64,000 nt of DNA from Tethya wilhelma (lineage: Eukaryota; Porifera; Demospongiae; Tethyida; Tethyidae): contig CAXIPT010000005.1 of assembly GCA_964030475.1 (NCBI GenBank), positions 591,083-655,082 on the forward strand, read 5' to 3'. The notes beneath the pieces are model-generated. The model saw only the letters and a program-made list of their open reading frames with translations, did not search any database and had not been told where the DNA came from. Below, one piece after another: positions 10,016 to 22,141 of this stretch (within the stretch, counting starts at the first letter, position 1; every line of letters starts with the position of its first letter). The translations under genes and the position numbers were made by a program.

Positions 10016-11968
10016 GTCTATTGGGTGGGACAGGCTATAGGGGGGACAGTTTCACCATTGATTCATGATAAGAGCTAGGGTTGTTTTAAGGATTTTGTAC
10101 CAATGTTGTGCAATCAAGTCAACACTGAAAACACCCTTTACTCTGAACAGTTTGATTTACAAAAACTAGACTCAATTCCAAAGAACTGGGATCACGTCAT
10201 CCTCCAATTGTAGCGCCCTAACTACATTGTCTGTACAGATTGAGTATGGCAGTGTAGATTATATGGAGCTATGTATGTATACAAAAATGTTTAGTCACTG
10301 TTGTCCATTGAAAAGGGGTAGTTTGTTGGTTTCTGGATATCCCAATGGAGTGACTGGAGTGGCTGTTTTGTAAACACACTTCCTTCGGATTTCCACCTTG
10401 ACCAGTTTGAAACAGATAATGTATACTGATAGTGTTTTTTTACTGAGTGTATGCTATTGTTCAAAAACTCTCCCTTACATAGCTATTAGTTTAAGTTGCC
10501 GTAGGGGACAGGTGTGTATGTGTGTATGCTGTTGCTTTTCATTACAATACTGCCATTGTTTTACATTCTATTATACAGACAATATAACTATTATGGGCTA
10601 TTGTTCACTATACAAACTCCTGGTGAGCATTAAACTTCCCTTATTCGTGGCAATAGCTGATGAATATTGTTGTAAAAATGAATACATAAATTGTGTGCCT
10701 TAATCCTGTGGTATGAAGAGTCAATTATTGCAGTATTCATTTCATTACATGTGTGGCAGCTTTTCTCATGTATAATTAGCAAATACCTGGAAATAATTAT
10801 TATATTATATATTGAATGAATGCATAAATTTTAGTTCCGTTCGTGCCTCCTCAAATATTAGGTGGCGTTGTGTGGTCTTAATTTATCTGTTTGTTGATCT
10901 TGGTAACCAACGGTAACAACAGTACCTTTTCGAGTGTGTGTCCCCCCCGACTAGCACATGTATGACATGTGTGCTGTTCAGGCCAACCAACCATACATAC
11001 CATGAGTGATATTATATGGAGAAACGATAAAGGATGGATTGAAGGTGGTGCTAATCTCAACCCATGCATTGGGTGACAGTTGAGAACATAAAATAGTACA
11101 TGTAACTTATATCTGCATGTGCATTGGTGTAAACATAATAGTAGTTGTAGATTATGAATGATGTATTTATGACAGAAGGGACTCTAATGAAGCCACTATT
11201 CTTATCATGTGGTTATTCCAGAACTTGAGCTGAAAGGTATTTACTCTAACCAGCCACTTTGTGGTCATCTTGTAGTTTTGGTAGTGATCTGTAGCGATCA
11301 GTTTAGCTAGGTACTACATACCCTGAAGCATCATCTTTTTAGTGGTTTTGACTCAATGAGTCTGGGACATTTAGGTGTAATCCCTGGTTTATGATCCACC
11401 CCACTTTCAGTAACAACTCCCTGTAATGTAGGCTAGTCACTAGCGGCGGGTACATTGAAAACATCAAACCACGAGCACAATCAGCAATGACTTCACTGTA
11501 AACCATGATCAGACTGAAGATCAATTTATTGTTAAAATATGTATGACGAGTATACTGAACAAACCATCATAGGCCAGTCATTCATTGCTCATACTTTTGT
11601 GTGGCCTTGTAATTCATAACTCATGTATTAATGGAGAACCTGTGACCTGACCGTGCATCTCCCCCGTGCCTGCAATACAGTAGGTATCTCCTAGAGAACC
11701 CAAAAAACTTTCCCTACCAGAAAAAACAGGCAATCCTACTAGTAAATTTATATGGTACTAACTGAGAACTATTGCCATGTTGTACGTGATGTTGACTGAG
11801 GGTGGCCCAACACCTACTATATGTGACTTGGACAAAAACACCCCCCTACACTCACTCACAGCTCACATCTGAAAACATTCTTGAGACAAAAGGGATATGA
11901 ATACACTTGTTTACAGATACTCATACTAGACTTCTAGTCTATAGAATACTGTTATACTACCTACATGT
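10016..11968. other. Intergenic, no gene seen
   Basis: AT-rich sequence between the B duplication and the 3' end of receptor C. I found no exon with family-like reading frame, no inverted repeat and no RNA gene. Bases about 11930-11966 resemble the 3' flank of receptor D near 15520-15560. Confidence 0.5.
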
Positions 11969-12236
11969 ATAGTATCAAGAGTGTATTAGGAAGAGTACGT
12001 AGCTGCGTAGGCGGGCCAAGCTCAAGCTGCGTGATAGTGGCGTCATGACACGTAGTAGAACTTGTACTTGTCAAAACAATTAGTACTGCAGTTCTGCAGA
12101 GCTGCTGGAACAGTGTAACCACTATGTTTTTATAAGACCACTTATCTTACACATTTCGTGATGCAACCAATGCACAACATAAGCGCAATACTAACATACA
12201 TGAGTTACGTACTCTTCCTAATACACTCTTGATAGT
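11969..12236. mobile_element. MITE-like element with 27-bp inverted ends
   Basis: The left end TCAAGAGTGTATTAGGAAGA and its reverse complement at the right end (to about 12236) bound about 268 bp. The paralogous 3' flank of receptor D (about 15545-15575) runs straight through this point, which supports an insertion next to TA. No coding capacity. Confidence 0.65.
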
Positions 12237-12431
12237 ATAAAGACAACAATCTGCCAATAACAATTACAGCACACACAGACACTAATACAAGTTTTTGTGG
12301 GAGAGAAATGAGGGAATAAACCTAAGTACAGCACAAGTACACATTCCAGTGTCTTTTAAAATTAACGACCATTACCAATTCAAATGCATGACATTAGCAT
12401 TATATATGCATGATTATGACATTAGTTATTT

Positions 12432-14976
12432 TCAAAAATTGATTCCTGCATGGGCAAAGCCAGCTTTAATCCCAGTAGGAGTTTCCCCCCAGCCACCATG
12501 TAATGAACTGGAGAGGTTTCCAACAGGGTGCATGATAGTGTATCCAACTTCATCCTGTGAGATTTTTCGAGGCTGATTCTTGTTGATATGGTTGTGAGAA
12601 CTTGTACTCGGTATGGTAGTGCCAACATGATCACACGGCAAGTATCTGGAAGTGTCTTTAGACTCTGCCTTTGGTGGTACATGTTGTGGAATATCAGATT
12701 TTCGATGAATGGTGTCATAAATTGGACCATCGTATATCGGATTTTGTACCATAACTCTTTTAGGTGCTTTGGTTTTGTTTTTGGCTAAAATTAATAATAG
12801 AAAAGCAGACAATTTAAACCCTCTTCTCAGATAAACTTTACTTACTTACCAGTTGCTTGTTTTGTACGGTGCTTACAGACACAAATTGAAATGATGCCAC
12901 ATGCTACGAGTATGATCACTGTCAATCCGACTGATACGCCAGTACCAATGCGATATATCAGTATGGTGAGCTGGTCATGATCACTACTACATGATATTGG
13001 ACCAGGTGCAGTAGTTATAGGAACTCCTTCTGTAGAATCTGATGAAAGTGATAGTATCAAAAGTTATGATATTGATGATGTGAGCGTGCAAACTTATATA
13101 AAGGTAGTTGGTTGTTTCTTCAAAATTAAAATAAAATTTAAATTAAAATTAAAATTGCTAAAAACATCTGCTGCTCAAAAATTTTTTTTTTTTTGGTAAA
13201 TTCATACCATTAAATTGTACTCTTCTCTCTGTCATGAACTTTGTGTCTGCAAAAACATCAAAAATACAGTTTAATTATATTGTTAGATGTATGTGTATAT
13301 GCAAATGCTTCAAAGATATCCAAAGCTTTCATTGTTACGAAGACAACAAAGCTAAATAAAACTTTCACTACTTGAATTGTTCTCATTGCAAACTATATAT
13401 AAGGACACTGTTATCACAGTAGAGTGAACTGTTTGTAGTTTGTAACCTTCTGGACTACAAACTTTTGCTGGATTACATGGAAAACAAAACTATTTGTATA
13501 GTAGTATAGTCTTTACTATAAACAAATAATAATATTATTATTGTAACATCTACGATGGCATGCATGTAGTATGCAGTCATGAATACATGAATGAGTTCAG
13601 GCTTACCGAAAAAGTGCTTTGATAAGGTTACATTTGATCCTCTTTCTATCTCCATCACTGTCACCTCAGCTGAATAATTAGTGTCTTTCTTTAGTGATCC
13701 TGTAACCCTCTTACAAACTGTACCACTTGTAGAGTTCTCTGATGATTGTTGGTGTTGTATATAGACCACTATTGATGATCTATCACGAATGTCCTGTGAT
13801 CCATTTAAAAGTACTTCGATGACATCTACTGTAATTTTGTAGTTGTTCGGTTCTTGGTAATTGCAAATATTAGGAAGCTATAGGATAATATTGGTATAGT
13901 ATTCATATACTAACTATTATACTAACTATAATGACTCATTCAGAATTGTATTTTGCTAACCTGAATACAAAAGAGGATGTATGCAGGAGTAGCATTTTGA
14001 TAGAAGTAAACAGTGCTACTCAAAATTGTATCTCTCAGTGCTACAGATAAATCAGAGTAAAATTTTTATCATGCTACAAGCTTGCATGTTCATGACAACA
14101 TTGATAATAATTATTACTGATCACATTTTGGGTATCCGCCACTGACAGAAACAGTTTCACTTCCATTAAAGCCTGGTCCAATAGGAGTAATTGTGAAATT
14201 CAGCAATGAACATGTTTCTGGCATCTCATTGAGCTCTCTTGCATCAATGTTAAAGGTGCTGATGTAGCTCATAGAGGAGTTTGTACCAACAGATGTGTTA
14301 AGGAGTACACTTCCATAGGTTGTGTCAGTGATGATGATAATGTACTTCAATGGAGAATGACTGGACCAGAGGAATATTGGCGACCATTGTAGAGTGAGCG
14401 AAGTTTCATTGTGAGCTATTATTTCTGGATTTGGCACAACTGGAGACTCTGTACAGTATAATATTGTCTTACATGTAAGTAGCTCATTTATTTTTTAATT
14501 ACGGTACCTTGGTAAACAAGAAGAACAGCATTTTTGCTCACAAAAATCTGATCTTCTGCAGTTATCAAGTAACAAGAGAAGACAGTATTGTTGTACTCAG
14601 TCAATGCAGGTACTGTTAGGCTCAAGTTCAGTAACACCATTTCTCCACTGTTGATCTGATTATCTTCGAAGACAAAGCCACTCTCAGTGAGTCTTTGCTC
14701 GTTTCTGTTGGTTATGGTGTGCGCATTTCTACGCCATTTTGCAGAATCTTGTCCTGTACTAGGCCGAACGATGCAGTTAAAGGTTGCATTTGTCCCTTCT
14801 GGTAAAATTTTTGGTGATGGGTGGACCAAAATTCCTGGATCTACGCATGAGAAATAGATCATTACAATACAGCAAGACCTTGGATTCTCTGGCACTATAT
14901 ACTCACCATTTTCTAAAGCTGCAGCTTGTTGTGCTGATAGTAGTAAAACAATGCTGACTACAATAGCAGAATTCAT
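12432..14976 (-). CDS. Receptor C: Ig-FN3-FN3 transmembrane receptor with NPIY / YDTI / YTIM tail
   Basis: Eight exons give about 552 residues: 14907-14976 (signal peptide, ATG at 14976), 14508-14840 (Ig; F-N-C, A-K-W, F-S-C), 14125-14448 (FN3a), 13961-14040 and 13607-13877 (FN3b, phase-0 split at F-C-I-Q|L-P-N-I-C), 13208-13246 (stalk), 12850-13038 (transmembrane, about residues 403-427, V-S-V-G-L-T-V-I-I-L-V-A-C-G-I-I) and 12432-12784 (tail). All other introns are phase 1. The tail has N-P-I-Y-D-G-P-I-Y-D-T-I near residues 450-461 and V-G-Y-T-I-M near 515-520: an NPxY PTB/endocytosis motif, a YxxI SH2 site and a YxxM PI3K-type site by known consensus. Tandem sister of D, but its tail lacks about 60 residues present in D. 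Confidence 0.9.
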
Positions 14977-15722
14977 GATCAATTCTTCAGCTGAAAAAAT
15001 TGTTATACGACCCTGTAAAAATTATGTCCTACGTGTACCATAATACCTGCCTACATATAGAAGTACATCGGACAGCTAGCATCAGCGTGCACGTGAGCCA
15101 TTTTTGCGCATGCGCATTGCGTACAGCTAAAACTTACGCGCGTCTGAACCAGAGCTACCTTAGCCTCGTTCCCAGGGGACGAGGCTAGAGCTACCTGAGA
15201 ATTTTCTAGAATACTGATACTCTACGGTACCAGCCACTTTAGAAGGGGGCTAATAATAGTCACTCTGATGGTCATTCTGTAGGATTTCCTGTGATGCTAT
15301 AAATACTACTTGTCTACTCTGGAGCTAATGGCATGCAATGGACTATCGGTCTAGATTTCAGAAATAATAATAATATTATTGTCATTAAAAGTATTTGTCC
15401 CCCATGCATGCAGAGCCCCTCCCTCCATATATACTTACTCCATAGATTTTATGGCTATAATATCCTTGCTTACTCTTACAAAGGGGTGATAATACAAATA
15501 CTTGCATGTTTACACATAGGACACATACTAAACTAAAAGTCTACAATTATACTACTGTACATTCATATAAAGACAGTAATCTCTAATCTAATATTCAAAA
15601 TTGCAGTACATACAAATACTAGTTATTAGATCAATGAGGGGATAAACAGCACAAAATTAATACACATTCCATGATTCCGTGTCTTTTAAATTAAACGACC
15701 ATTACCAATGCGCAATAGCCAG
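14977..15722. promoter_or_regulatory. Upstream region of C and downstream flank of D
   Basis: The C promoter should lie just above 14976. TGCGCATGCGCA at 15105-15116 is an exact match to the NRF-1 consensus, about 130 bp upstream of the start codon; the same motif recurs between D and E. The rest is the D 3' flank with no gene seen. Confidence 0.4.
15160..15186. mobile_element. Minimal foldback copy with 9-bp target duplication
   Basis: A 27-bp near-palindrome (TAGCCTCGTTCCCAGGGGAC then GAGGCT) is flanked by direct AGAGCTACC repeats at 15151-15159 and 15187-15195. Its ends match the element at 605-750. It is essentially two fused termini. Confidence 0.7.
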
Positions 15723-18405
15723 TCAAATATTAGTTCCTGCGTGGGCAAAGCAGGCTTTAATCTCAGTAGGAGTCTCCCCCCAGCCACCGTGTAATGAACT
15801 GGAGAGATTTCCAACAGGGTGCATGATAGTGTATCCAACTTCATCCCGTGAGACACAATCAGATTCGATTGCATTTGAGGTACTTCCAGGCTGCAAACTC
15901 TCCTCAAACTTGAAGCTCTTGCCAGTGTTGTGATCAGTGGGAGAAGCAATATCTGTCTCAGTATGCATTGTATGGAAGTTTTTAGCTTGCTCATTATTTG
16001 GTAGTCCATTTGGATTGCATTCTGAAATCTGTTTGGTTGGGATTTTCCGAGGCTGATTCTTGTTGGTATGATTGTGAGAACTTGCACTTGACACAGTGCT
16101 ACCAACATCATTCAAGTATCGAGGAGTGTCCTTAGACTCTATCTTTGGTGGTACACGTAAAGGAATGTCGAATTCTTGATGAATGCTGTCATAAATTGGA
16201 CCATCGTATATCGGATTCTGTACCATAACTCTTTTAGGTGCTTTGGTTTTGTTTTTAGCTTATAAAGAAAAACCGAAAAGAATAATAGATTATAAACCTT
16301 CTTTCTCCACTTTTAGCTAGGGGGACTTTTTTGCTTATATACTTACCTGTTTCTTGTTTTGTGCGACAGTTACAAACAATGATACCACATGCTATGAGTA
16401 TGGTCACTGTCAATCCAACTGATACACCAGTAACAATGCGATATATAAGTATGGTGAGCTGGTTGTGCTCGCTACTACATGATATTGGACCAGGTGCAGT
16501 AGCTATAGGAGCTTCTTCTGTAAAGAAATAGTTAATGCAGCATGATTGATGTGAGCATGCAAACTTAAGGTATTTGGTTGCATGTTTCTTTAACCACCAT
16601 GCTGAAACATCTGCTGTTTTGAATTAAGTTTGTCTAAATTCATACCTGGTCCAGTTCTTTCCGTCATGAACTTTGTGTCTGCAACATACAACACAATATT
16701 GTTATAGATGTATTATTATAATAATGTGACTGGGATAGAAGATCACTTCCTAATTCTCTCAAATACTTCAAAATATCCAAAGCTTTCGTTTGTTGAGAAG
16801 ACAACAAAGCTTAATAAAACTTTCACTATTTGAATTGTTCTCATTGCAAACTATAAGGACACTGTTATCAAAGCTGAGTGAACTGTTTGTAGTTTGTAAC
16901 CTTCTGGAATACAAACTTTTGCTGGATTACGTGGAAAACAAAACTATTTGTATAATAGTATATTATACTATAGTCCTTATAAACAAATTATTCAGGTATA
17001 TATGTATACATATGTATGTACCATGAATGCATGCATGAGCTCATGCAAGTTTGTATACCAAAGAAGTACTTTGACGAAGTTATGTTTGATCCAGTTTCTG
17101 TTTCCACCAATGTTGTCTCAGCTGAATAATTTGTGTCTTTCTTTAATGATCCTGTAACCCTTTCACAAACTATACCACTAGGGTTGTCTGATTGTTGATA
17201 TTGTAGTGTTGATGATCTAGTAGGAAAGTCCTGTGATCTATTTAGTATTGTTTCAGTGACATCTACTGTAATTATGGAGTTGATCAGCTCTTGGTAGTCA
17301 CAAACATTAGGAAGCTATTATTTAGGATAGGATCATTGTATAAGACTCTGTAGGATTACGTTTACTCATGATTTTTGCTGACCTGGATGCAAAAGGAGAC
17401 GAATGCTGGAGTAGTATTTCGATAGAAGTAAACTGTACTGTTCAAAACAGAAACATCTGAATCTCTCAGTCCTGTATATATAGATATTAGAAGTTTTTAA
17501 TAATTAAATTTTAATATCATGATACAAGCTAACATTGATTACGTTTTGGGTATCCACCACTGGCAGACACGGTTTCACTTCCATTAAAACCTGATCCAAT
17601 AGGAGTAATTGTGAATTTCAACAATGAACATGTTTCTGGCATCTCGTTCAGCTCTCTTATATCAATGTTAAAGGTACTGATGTAGCTCAAGGAGGAATTT
17701 GTGTCAATAGATGTGTTAAGGAGTACATTTCCATTGGTTGTGTTAGTGATGACAATAATGTATCCCATTGGAGAATAGCCAGTCCATAGGAATATCGGTG
17801 ACCATTGAAGAGAGAGAAAAGTCTCATTGTATACCATTATCGTTGGGTTTGGTACAAAAGGTGACTCTATAATGAACATCACCAACTTAAGGACTTGAAT
17901 TAACAATTTATATATAATATTATATATCATGCAAAATTTCTAGTTTCCCTTACCTTGGTACACTTCGAGTGTAGCAGGATTGCTCTCTATAGGACTCTCG
18001 TTGAAGATTGCAGAACATGAAAATTCAGTGTTATTATAATTTATCGTTAGAGAGGCTGGTATAGTTATACTCATGTTTAGCCTCGATATATTCATTTGAG
18101 TTTGAAAGACAAAACCGTCAGCTTCATCATCAGGTATGAAGTAGCCATTTATGAGCCATTTTGGATGGGATAACCCCATTCTTTGGATACTACAATGAAA
18201 AGTCACATTTTCTCCCACACGTAATATTTGTGAAGTTGGATGGACCAATACTTCTTGAGCTGAACATGTATATTAATGTATCATTAAGTGATCACAGTGA
18301 CATTCATGGCAATAATTATGTTCACTCACCATTTTCCATAGATACTCCATGTTGTTGTACTGCTAGTAGCAATACAATGTATACTACGTGAGTAGACTCT
18401 AGCAT
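15723..18405 (-). CDS. Receptor D: Ig-FN3-FN3 transmembrane receptor, long-tailed sister of C
   Basis: Eight exons give about 596 residues: 18330-18405 (signal peptide M-L-E-S-T-H-V-V-Y-I-V-L-L-L), 17954-18259 (Ig; F-H-C, P-K-W, F-S-C), 17543-17866 (FN3a, L-Q-W-S-P-I-F-L-W), 17383-17471 and 17059-17314 (FN3b, phase-0 split at S-F-C-I-Q), 16646-16678 (stalk), 16347-16517 (transmembrane) and 15723-16258 (tail). Other introns are phase 1. The tail has N-P-I-Y-D-G-P-I-Y-D-S-I and V-G-Y-T-I-M as in C; between them lies an extra stretch of about 60 residues (P-T-K-Q-I-S-E-C to C-V-S-R) missing from C. Exon order and sizes match C, so the two arose by tandem duplication. Divergent from gene E, 365 bp apart. 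Confidence 0.9.
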
Positions 18406-18770
18406 GATTTTTTTTGACGAGCTCTGGTTCAGATCTAGATGTTATAAGTTTGCATCTAGAAAGTTATTGGCTACATTGCCTACGCACGTCGTATATTATA
18501 CGTATACAGAGTCCACGACATGCACAGGTGCCAGAGCGCAGGCCCTAGCAGGACCATTACAGCTAGGCAGAGAGGCACACGTGGTCGCGTGCGCATGCGC
18601 GCGCATATTCATGAATATTCATAGTTTGGCGCTAAATTTAGAGTGCTATATACGTAATTTTATTGTGGGGAGAGTCCCAAATTATTAATCTTTATAAAAA
18701 TAAAAAAAATAATAAAAAAATAGTGTTAACTCGTGTATTCTGATTTCAGCAACTTTATGATTCAAAGGCA
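18406..18770. promoter_or_regulatory. Shared upstream region of divergent genes D and E
   Basis: TGCGCATGCGCG at 18590-18601 fits the NRF-1 consensus and lies near the middle, 185 bp from the D start and 170 bp from the E start. A CACGTG E-box-like core lies at about 18578-18583. An AG acceptor-like GATTTCAG sits about 20 bp before the E start, so E may have a 5' untranslated exon here. Confidence 0.45.
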
Positions 18771-19520
18771 ATGGTTTGTCTACTGCTTGCTTTGTTAGCT
18801 TTTCCATTTGTAACTCATAGCATTGAGATTTCTTTGGAGAATTGTCCCATGGCCACAGAAGTTGATGGTAGGACCATCAAACTGAATTGTTGGGTGCTTA
18901 ATATGAACTGTAGTAGGGATAATGGGCAACTTAGACCCCCTGCGAGTATTGAATGGAATGGAGAACCTGCAACTCAATTCTGGAAGAAAACTTTGAGAAA
19001 CAATGTGACTACAAACTGTAAACAGCTGTCCAACTCCTCGGAAAGTGCTCCTTATCATCCAAATTCTGAACTTACCCTTTCTGTTGGTGATCTACGCTTG
19101 GATGGACCTGCATTTATCCAGTGCAAGAGTTGGTCACGCAACATTTCCTATAGATACAGCAAAGCTTGTCTGGTGAAAGATTTTGCTAAACAACCAACTG
19201 TGTCTATATTTCCGACCTCAACTGTGGTTACAACAACCCCAGCATGCACCCAATCTATGACATTATCTATATCTTCATCCAACATATGTCCATCAGCTAC
19301 AACTAATGTCATGTCTAGTACACCAAATCCAAGTGCAGCGTCTACTGCATCAGAATTGCCATCAAAGTCGACTCAACTATATATGACGGAATCTACCACA
19401 TTCGAATTGCCAACACCATCTTCTACCCCTTGTGCTGGTACACTTACACATAGCAGAACTTCCTTGTTCACTGTGTTCCTCTTTACAATAATTGGACAAA
19501 TTGCATTGACATTTGCATGA
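18771..19520 (+). CDS. Gene E: intronless single-Ig, mucin-stalk, GPI-type surface protein
   Basis: One uninterrupted frame of 249 residues. Residues 1-17 are a signal peptide (M-V-C-L-L-L-A-L-L-A-F-P-F-V). An Ig-like domain follows to about residue 140, with L-N-C-W-V-L-N-M-N-C, S-I-E-W and F-I-Q-C, so it has the extra cysteine of the short-protein group (likely partner T-N-C-K). Residues about 141-228 are Thr/Ser/Pro-rich with many likely O-glycan sites. The last about 20 residues are hydrophobic (F-T-V-F-L-F-T-I-I-G) and end without basic residues, as in GPI-anchor signals. Its role as ligand, adhesin or decoy is inference. All other family genes have introns at phase-1 domain borders; this one has none in the coding region. 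Confidence 0.85.
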   Translation: MVCLLLALLAFPFVTHSIEISLENCPMATEVDGRTIKLNCWVLNMNCSRDNGQLRPPASIEWNGEPATQFWKKTLRNNVTTNCKQLSNSSESAPYHPNSELTLSVGDLRLDGPAFIQCKSWSRNISYRYSKACLVKDFAKQPTVSIFPTSTVVTTTPACTQSMTLSISSSNICPSATTNVMSSTPNPSAASTASELPSKSTQLYMTESTTFELPTPSSTPCAGTLTHSRTSLFTVFLFTIIGQIALTFA

Positions 19521-20286
19521 TAGAATCAAGTGTTGTACCAACCCTATTATACATGATTGTAATGCATGGATTATTCATATTTTTGTTTTTAATTTGGTAA
19601 CATTTCTGTGGCTTAGATTTGTTCTTTCCTCTAATTAGTTAATAATAGTATAAGTCCTTATCTTATTTTTTACTTAATTTTCTGAATGGATATTTGTTAC
19701 TTATTATTATTGTGCTTAACACAGCAACGTGCATGCATATGACAGCTCACCATGCTCAGCAAAATTAAATAATATTCATTATGCACACTCAGCAATCCTC
19801 CTCCAATCCTGCGAGTCCTTGCCTCTGCACAAACTTGAATCATGTTGCTTGCTCAAAAAATAATTACAGTATATAATTATAGTATCCTACATTAAGGTTT
19901 CATGCTTGAACAATTATTCAGTGTACAATAATAAAGAAAAAAACTACTTGCATGTGTGTCACTGTCAAAATTGGCTGTGTTTTACACTAGTTTAATTTAG
20001 TGTAAACACCAGGCTGGAGTAGATATAGTCTCTGGAAATGTATTATACCATTGTGAAGTCTCAACAAACCAAGTGGAATTGAGGAACTAAAATAAAATTG
20101 TGCCAAAACAATAACCAAATTAATAGTGAATAAAAAGAAACTACAATAATAATTATTCTGTTGGGAGTAAAGATAGTATAAGCAAACACACACACACAAA
20201 TGTATGTACAAAGTGTAATACAATGATTTCAATTATTCCATTTGTAGCTAAAGCAGCACAAAATAACCCATAGCATTAACATTCAC
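19521..20286. other. E downstream region and flank of the third tail cassette
   Basis: No gene seen up to about 19940. From about 19950 the sequence matches the 3' flanks of cassettes F and G (shared AACACCAGGCT and CAAGTGGAATTGAGGAACTA), so it is the outer part of the third cassette copy. Confidence 0.5.
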
Positions 20287-20582
20287 TAATGATAGTTGTT
20301 CCTCCTGATGGATCAGGTGCGTATCTCATAGCTGATGGATCTCTGTCCAAGTTAGACTCATTGTTCATCGCGATCTCATCATCATCAATAGTCTTCGCGA
20401 CTCTCCCTACTGCACTCATGATGGTATAGTTGTCCTCAAAGACTCCTCATTGTGAATTAGGTTGTTGTTGCACGGGGAATGCATATGTGGGCTATGGGGG
20501 TGCTTGGAGTGCACTATGACCAATATGAGGATGATCACTAGAGCCCCATCCACTATTCACTTGAGTGGTGAGTGGTCCATAA
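20287..20582 (-). pseudogene. Truncated third copy of the G-type tail/transmembrane cassette
   Basis: The minus strand keeps an intact tail end (E-D-N-Y-T-I-M-S-A-V, then N-N-E-S-N-L-D-R-D-P-S-A-M-R-Y to the stop), but upstream of it the frame is broken by an insertion after the Y-x-F-P-N-N-N region. A fragment of the transmembrane exon follows within about 60 bp where the other copies have about 270 bp. So the exon pair is fused and truncated. Clear relic of the unit that is intact at 21296-22141 and 24470-25295. Confidence 0.75.
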
Positions 20583-21295
20583 AAATTGTTACAAACTCCC
20601 CAATATTCCCAACCTACTAATCCATGATTTGTGCCACTACACTTACTTACAACAATATTCCTTGGTCACCGTGTTACTTTTTTCTATCATTGAACAAGTT
20701 GGTCATCACATATTGACATTTAAATTTAAAAGCAACTTACACAAACTTTAAACACTCAACAACTGCCAACAGCTTGCCATAATAATAATAATAATTATTG
20801 TAAGTATATACAGGCTCTCCTGATGAATCTGGTGGTGTATTTTAGATAAACAAAAAGTCAAACATAAAAGTTTCATACCTTGGACATGTATATAATCCAC
20901 AATACAGTATACATGAAAGAGGTGCATGTGTGTCACCGTCAAGTAATGACTGTGTTTAGTCTTTATGTTCACACCAGGCTAGATTATAATCCCTGAACAT
21001 ACATGTATGTACCATTAGAAAATTCAAAAAACTGTGATACAAACAACAAACCAAGTGGAATTGAGGAACTGAAATATAATTATGTAACTATGCCAAAACA
21101 GCAACAAAAAAAGGAGTGAGTAAAAAGAAACTATTCTGTCGTGTACAGTAAAGACATTTAAGAAACACACACACACATACACAAATGTACATGCAAACAC
21201 GTAGTATAATGATTATGATACGTAACAATAGTTATTCCATTCCATGCAACTTGCCAAAGCAGCACAAACAACCCACAGCAGCTGACAGTGTTCGA
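20583..21295. other. Spacer between cassette copies
   Basis: Bases about 20585-20720 resemble 23240-23410 (shared TTGTTACAAACTCCCCAA, ATTCCTTGGTCACC), and from about 20925 the sequence is the 3' flank of cassette F. No gene seen. Confidence 0.45.
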
Positions 21296-22141
21296 CTAAC
21301 ATTCACTAATGATCGTTGTCCCTCCTGATGGATCAGGTGCGTATCTCATAGCCGAAGGATCTCTGTCCAAGTTTGACTCATTGTTCATCTCCTCATCATC
21401 AACAGTCTTTGCGACTCCCACCGCTGCACTCATGATGGTGTAGTTGTCCTCATTGGGGAGGTTGTTGTTGGGGAAAATGTATGTGGGATCCACAGCTGTG
21501 TTGGTGTAGGGGGAGGGTAGCAGCAGGGCTGTGGGGGTGCTTGGTGTGCTGCTGTTGAGGCGGTTCAGTTGGGGGTCGATGCTCTCGTAGACAGGGCCTT
21601 TGTAGATAGGATTGGTCACCATGGGGGGACGTTTTAGACTGCCATTTCTTTTGTGATCGGGGGTACCGCAATCAACATTCTCAACAACAACTGTACAGAT
21701 AGCAAAAAGAGATGAAAAGTAGAATCTAATGTGATCATGACAGTGTGTTAATATTGGATATATACAGAATCTAATAATTGCCCATTACTTTTGCAATTGT
21801 GTGGCTTGAATGGTAGGCATACAAAAAAACAAATGTGTACATGTGTATGCATGATAAAGATTTCATGGGCATGCATACAGGATATACCAAAACCTATGAC
21901 ACAGTGTGCATAAAGGTCAAAATTCCCTTTTGTCTCTCTAGCTCTCCTTCTCTCTCACCTGTTCTTCTTCTCCTCATGGCTGCCATGAAAATGATTGCTA
22001 TGACCAGTATGAGGATGATCACTAGAGCCCCACCCACTATTGAGATGACGATAATCACTTGAGTGCTGAGAGGTCCATCGTTGGATGGCTGGTCAACACC
22101 TCTGGGGGTACCTATTGTTGGCGACTTCACAACACTGGTAT
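21296..22141 (-). CDS. Cassette F: second transmembrane + tail exon pair for receptor G
   Basis: Two intact exons: 21959-22141 (stalk and transmembrane, S-I-V-G-G-A-L-V-I-I-L-I-L-V, then M-R-R-R-R) and 21296-21690 (tail, stop after I-I-S-E-C). Sizes (183 and 395 nt), phases and splice sites equal those of the G pair at 25113-25295 and 24470-24864, with few amino-acid changes. The tail has N-P-I-Y-K-G-P-V-Y-E-S-I and D-N-Y-T-I-M. No ectodomain exon or signal peptide exists between F and G, so F is best read as an alternative 3' end reached by splicing the G ectodomain over about 4.3 kb. It could also be an unused recent duplicate; transcripts would decide. Confidence 0.7.

Noticed and set aside
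15686..16111. Second minus-strand frame over the D tail exon
   Set aside because: Shadow of the real tail frame, which joins in phase to the transmembrane exon and keeps the tyrosine motifs.
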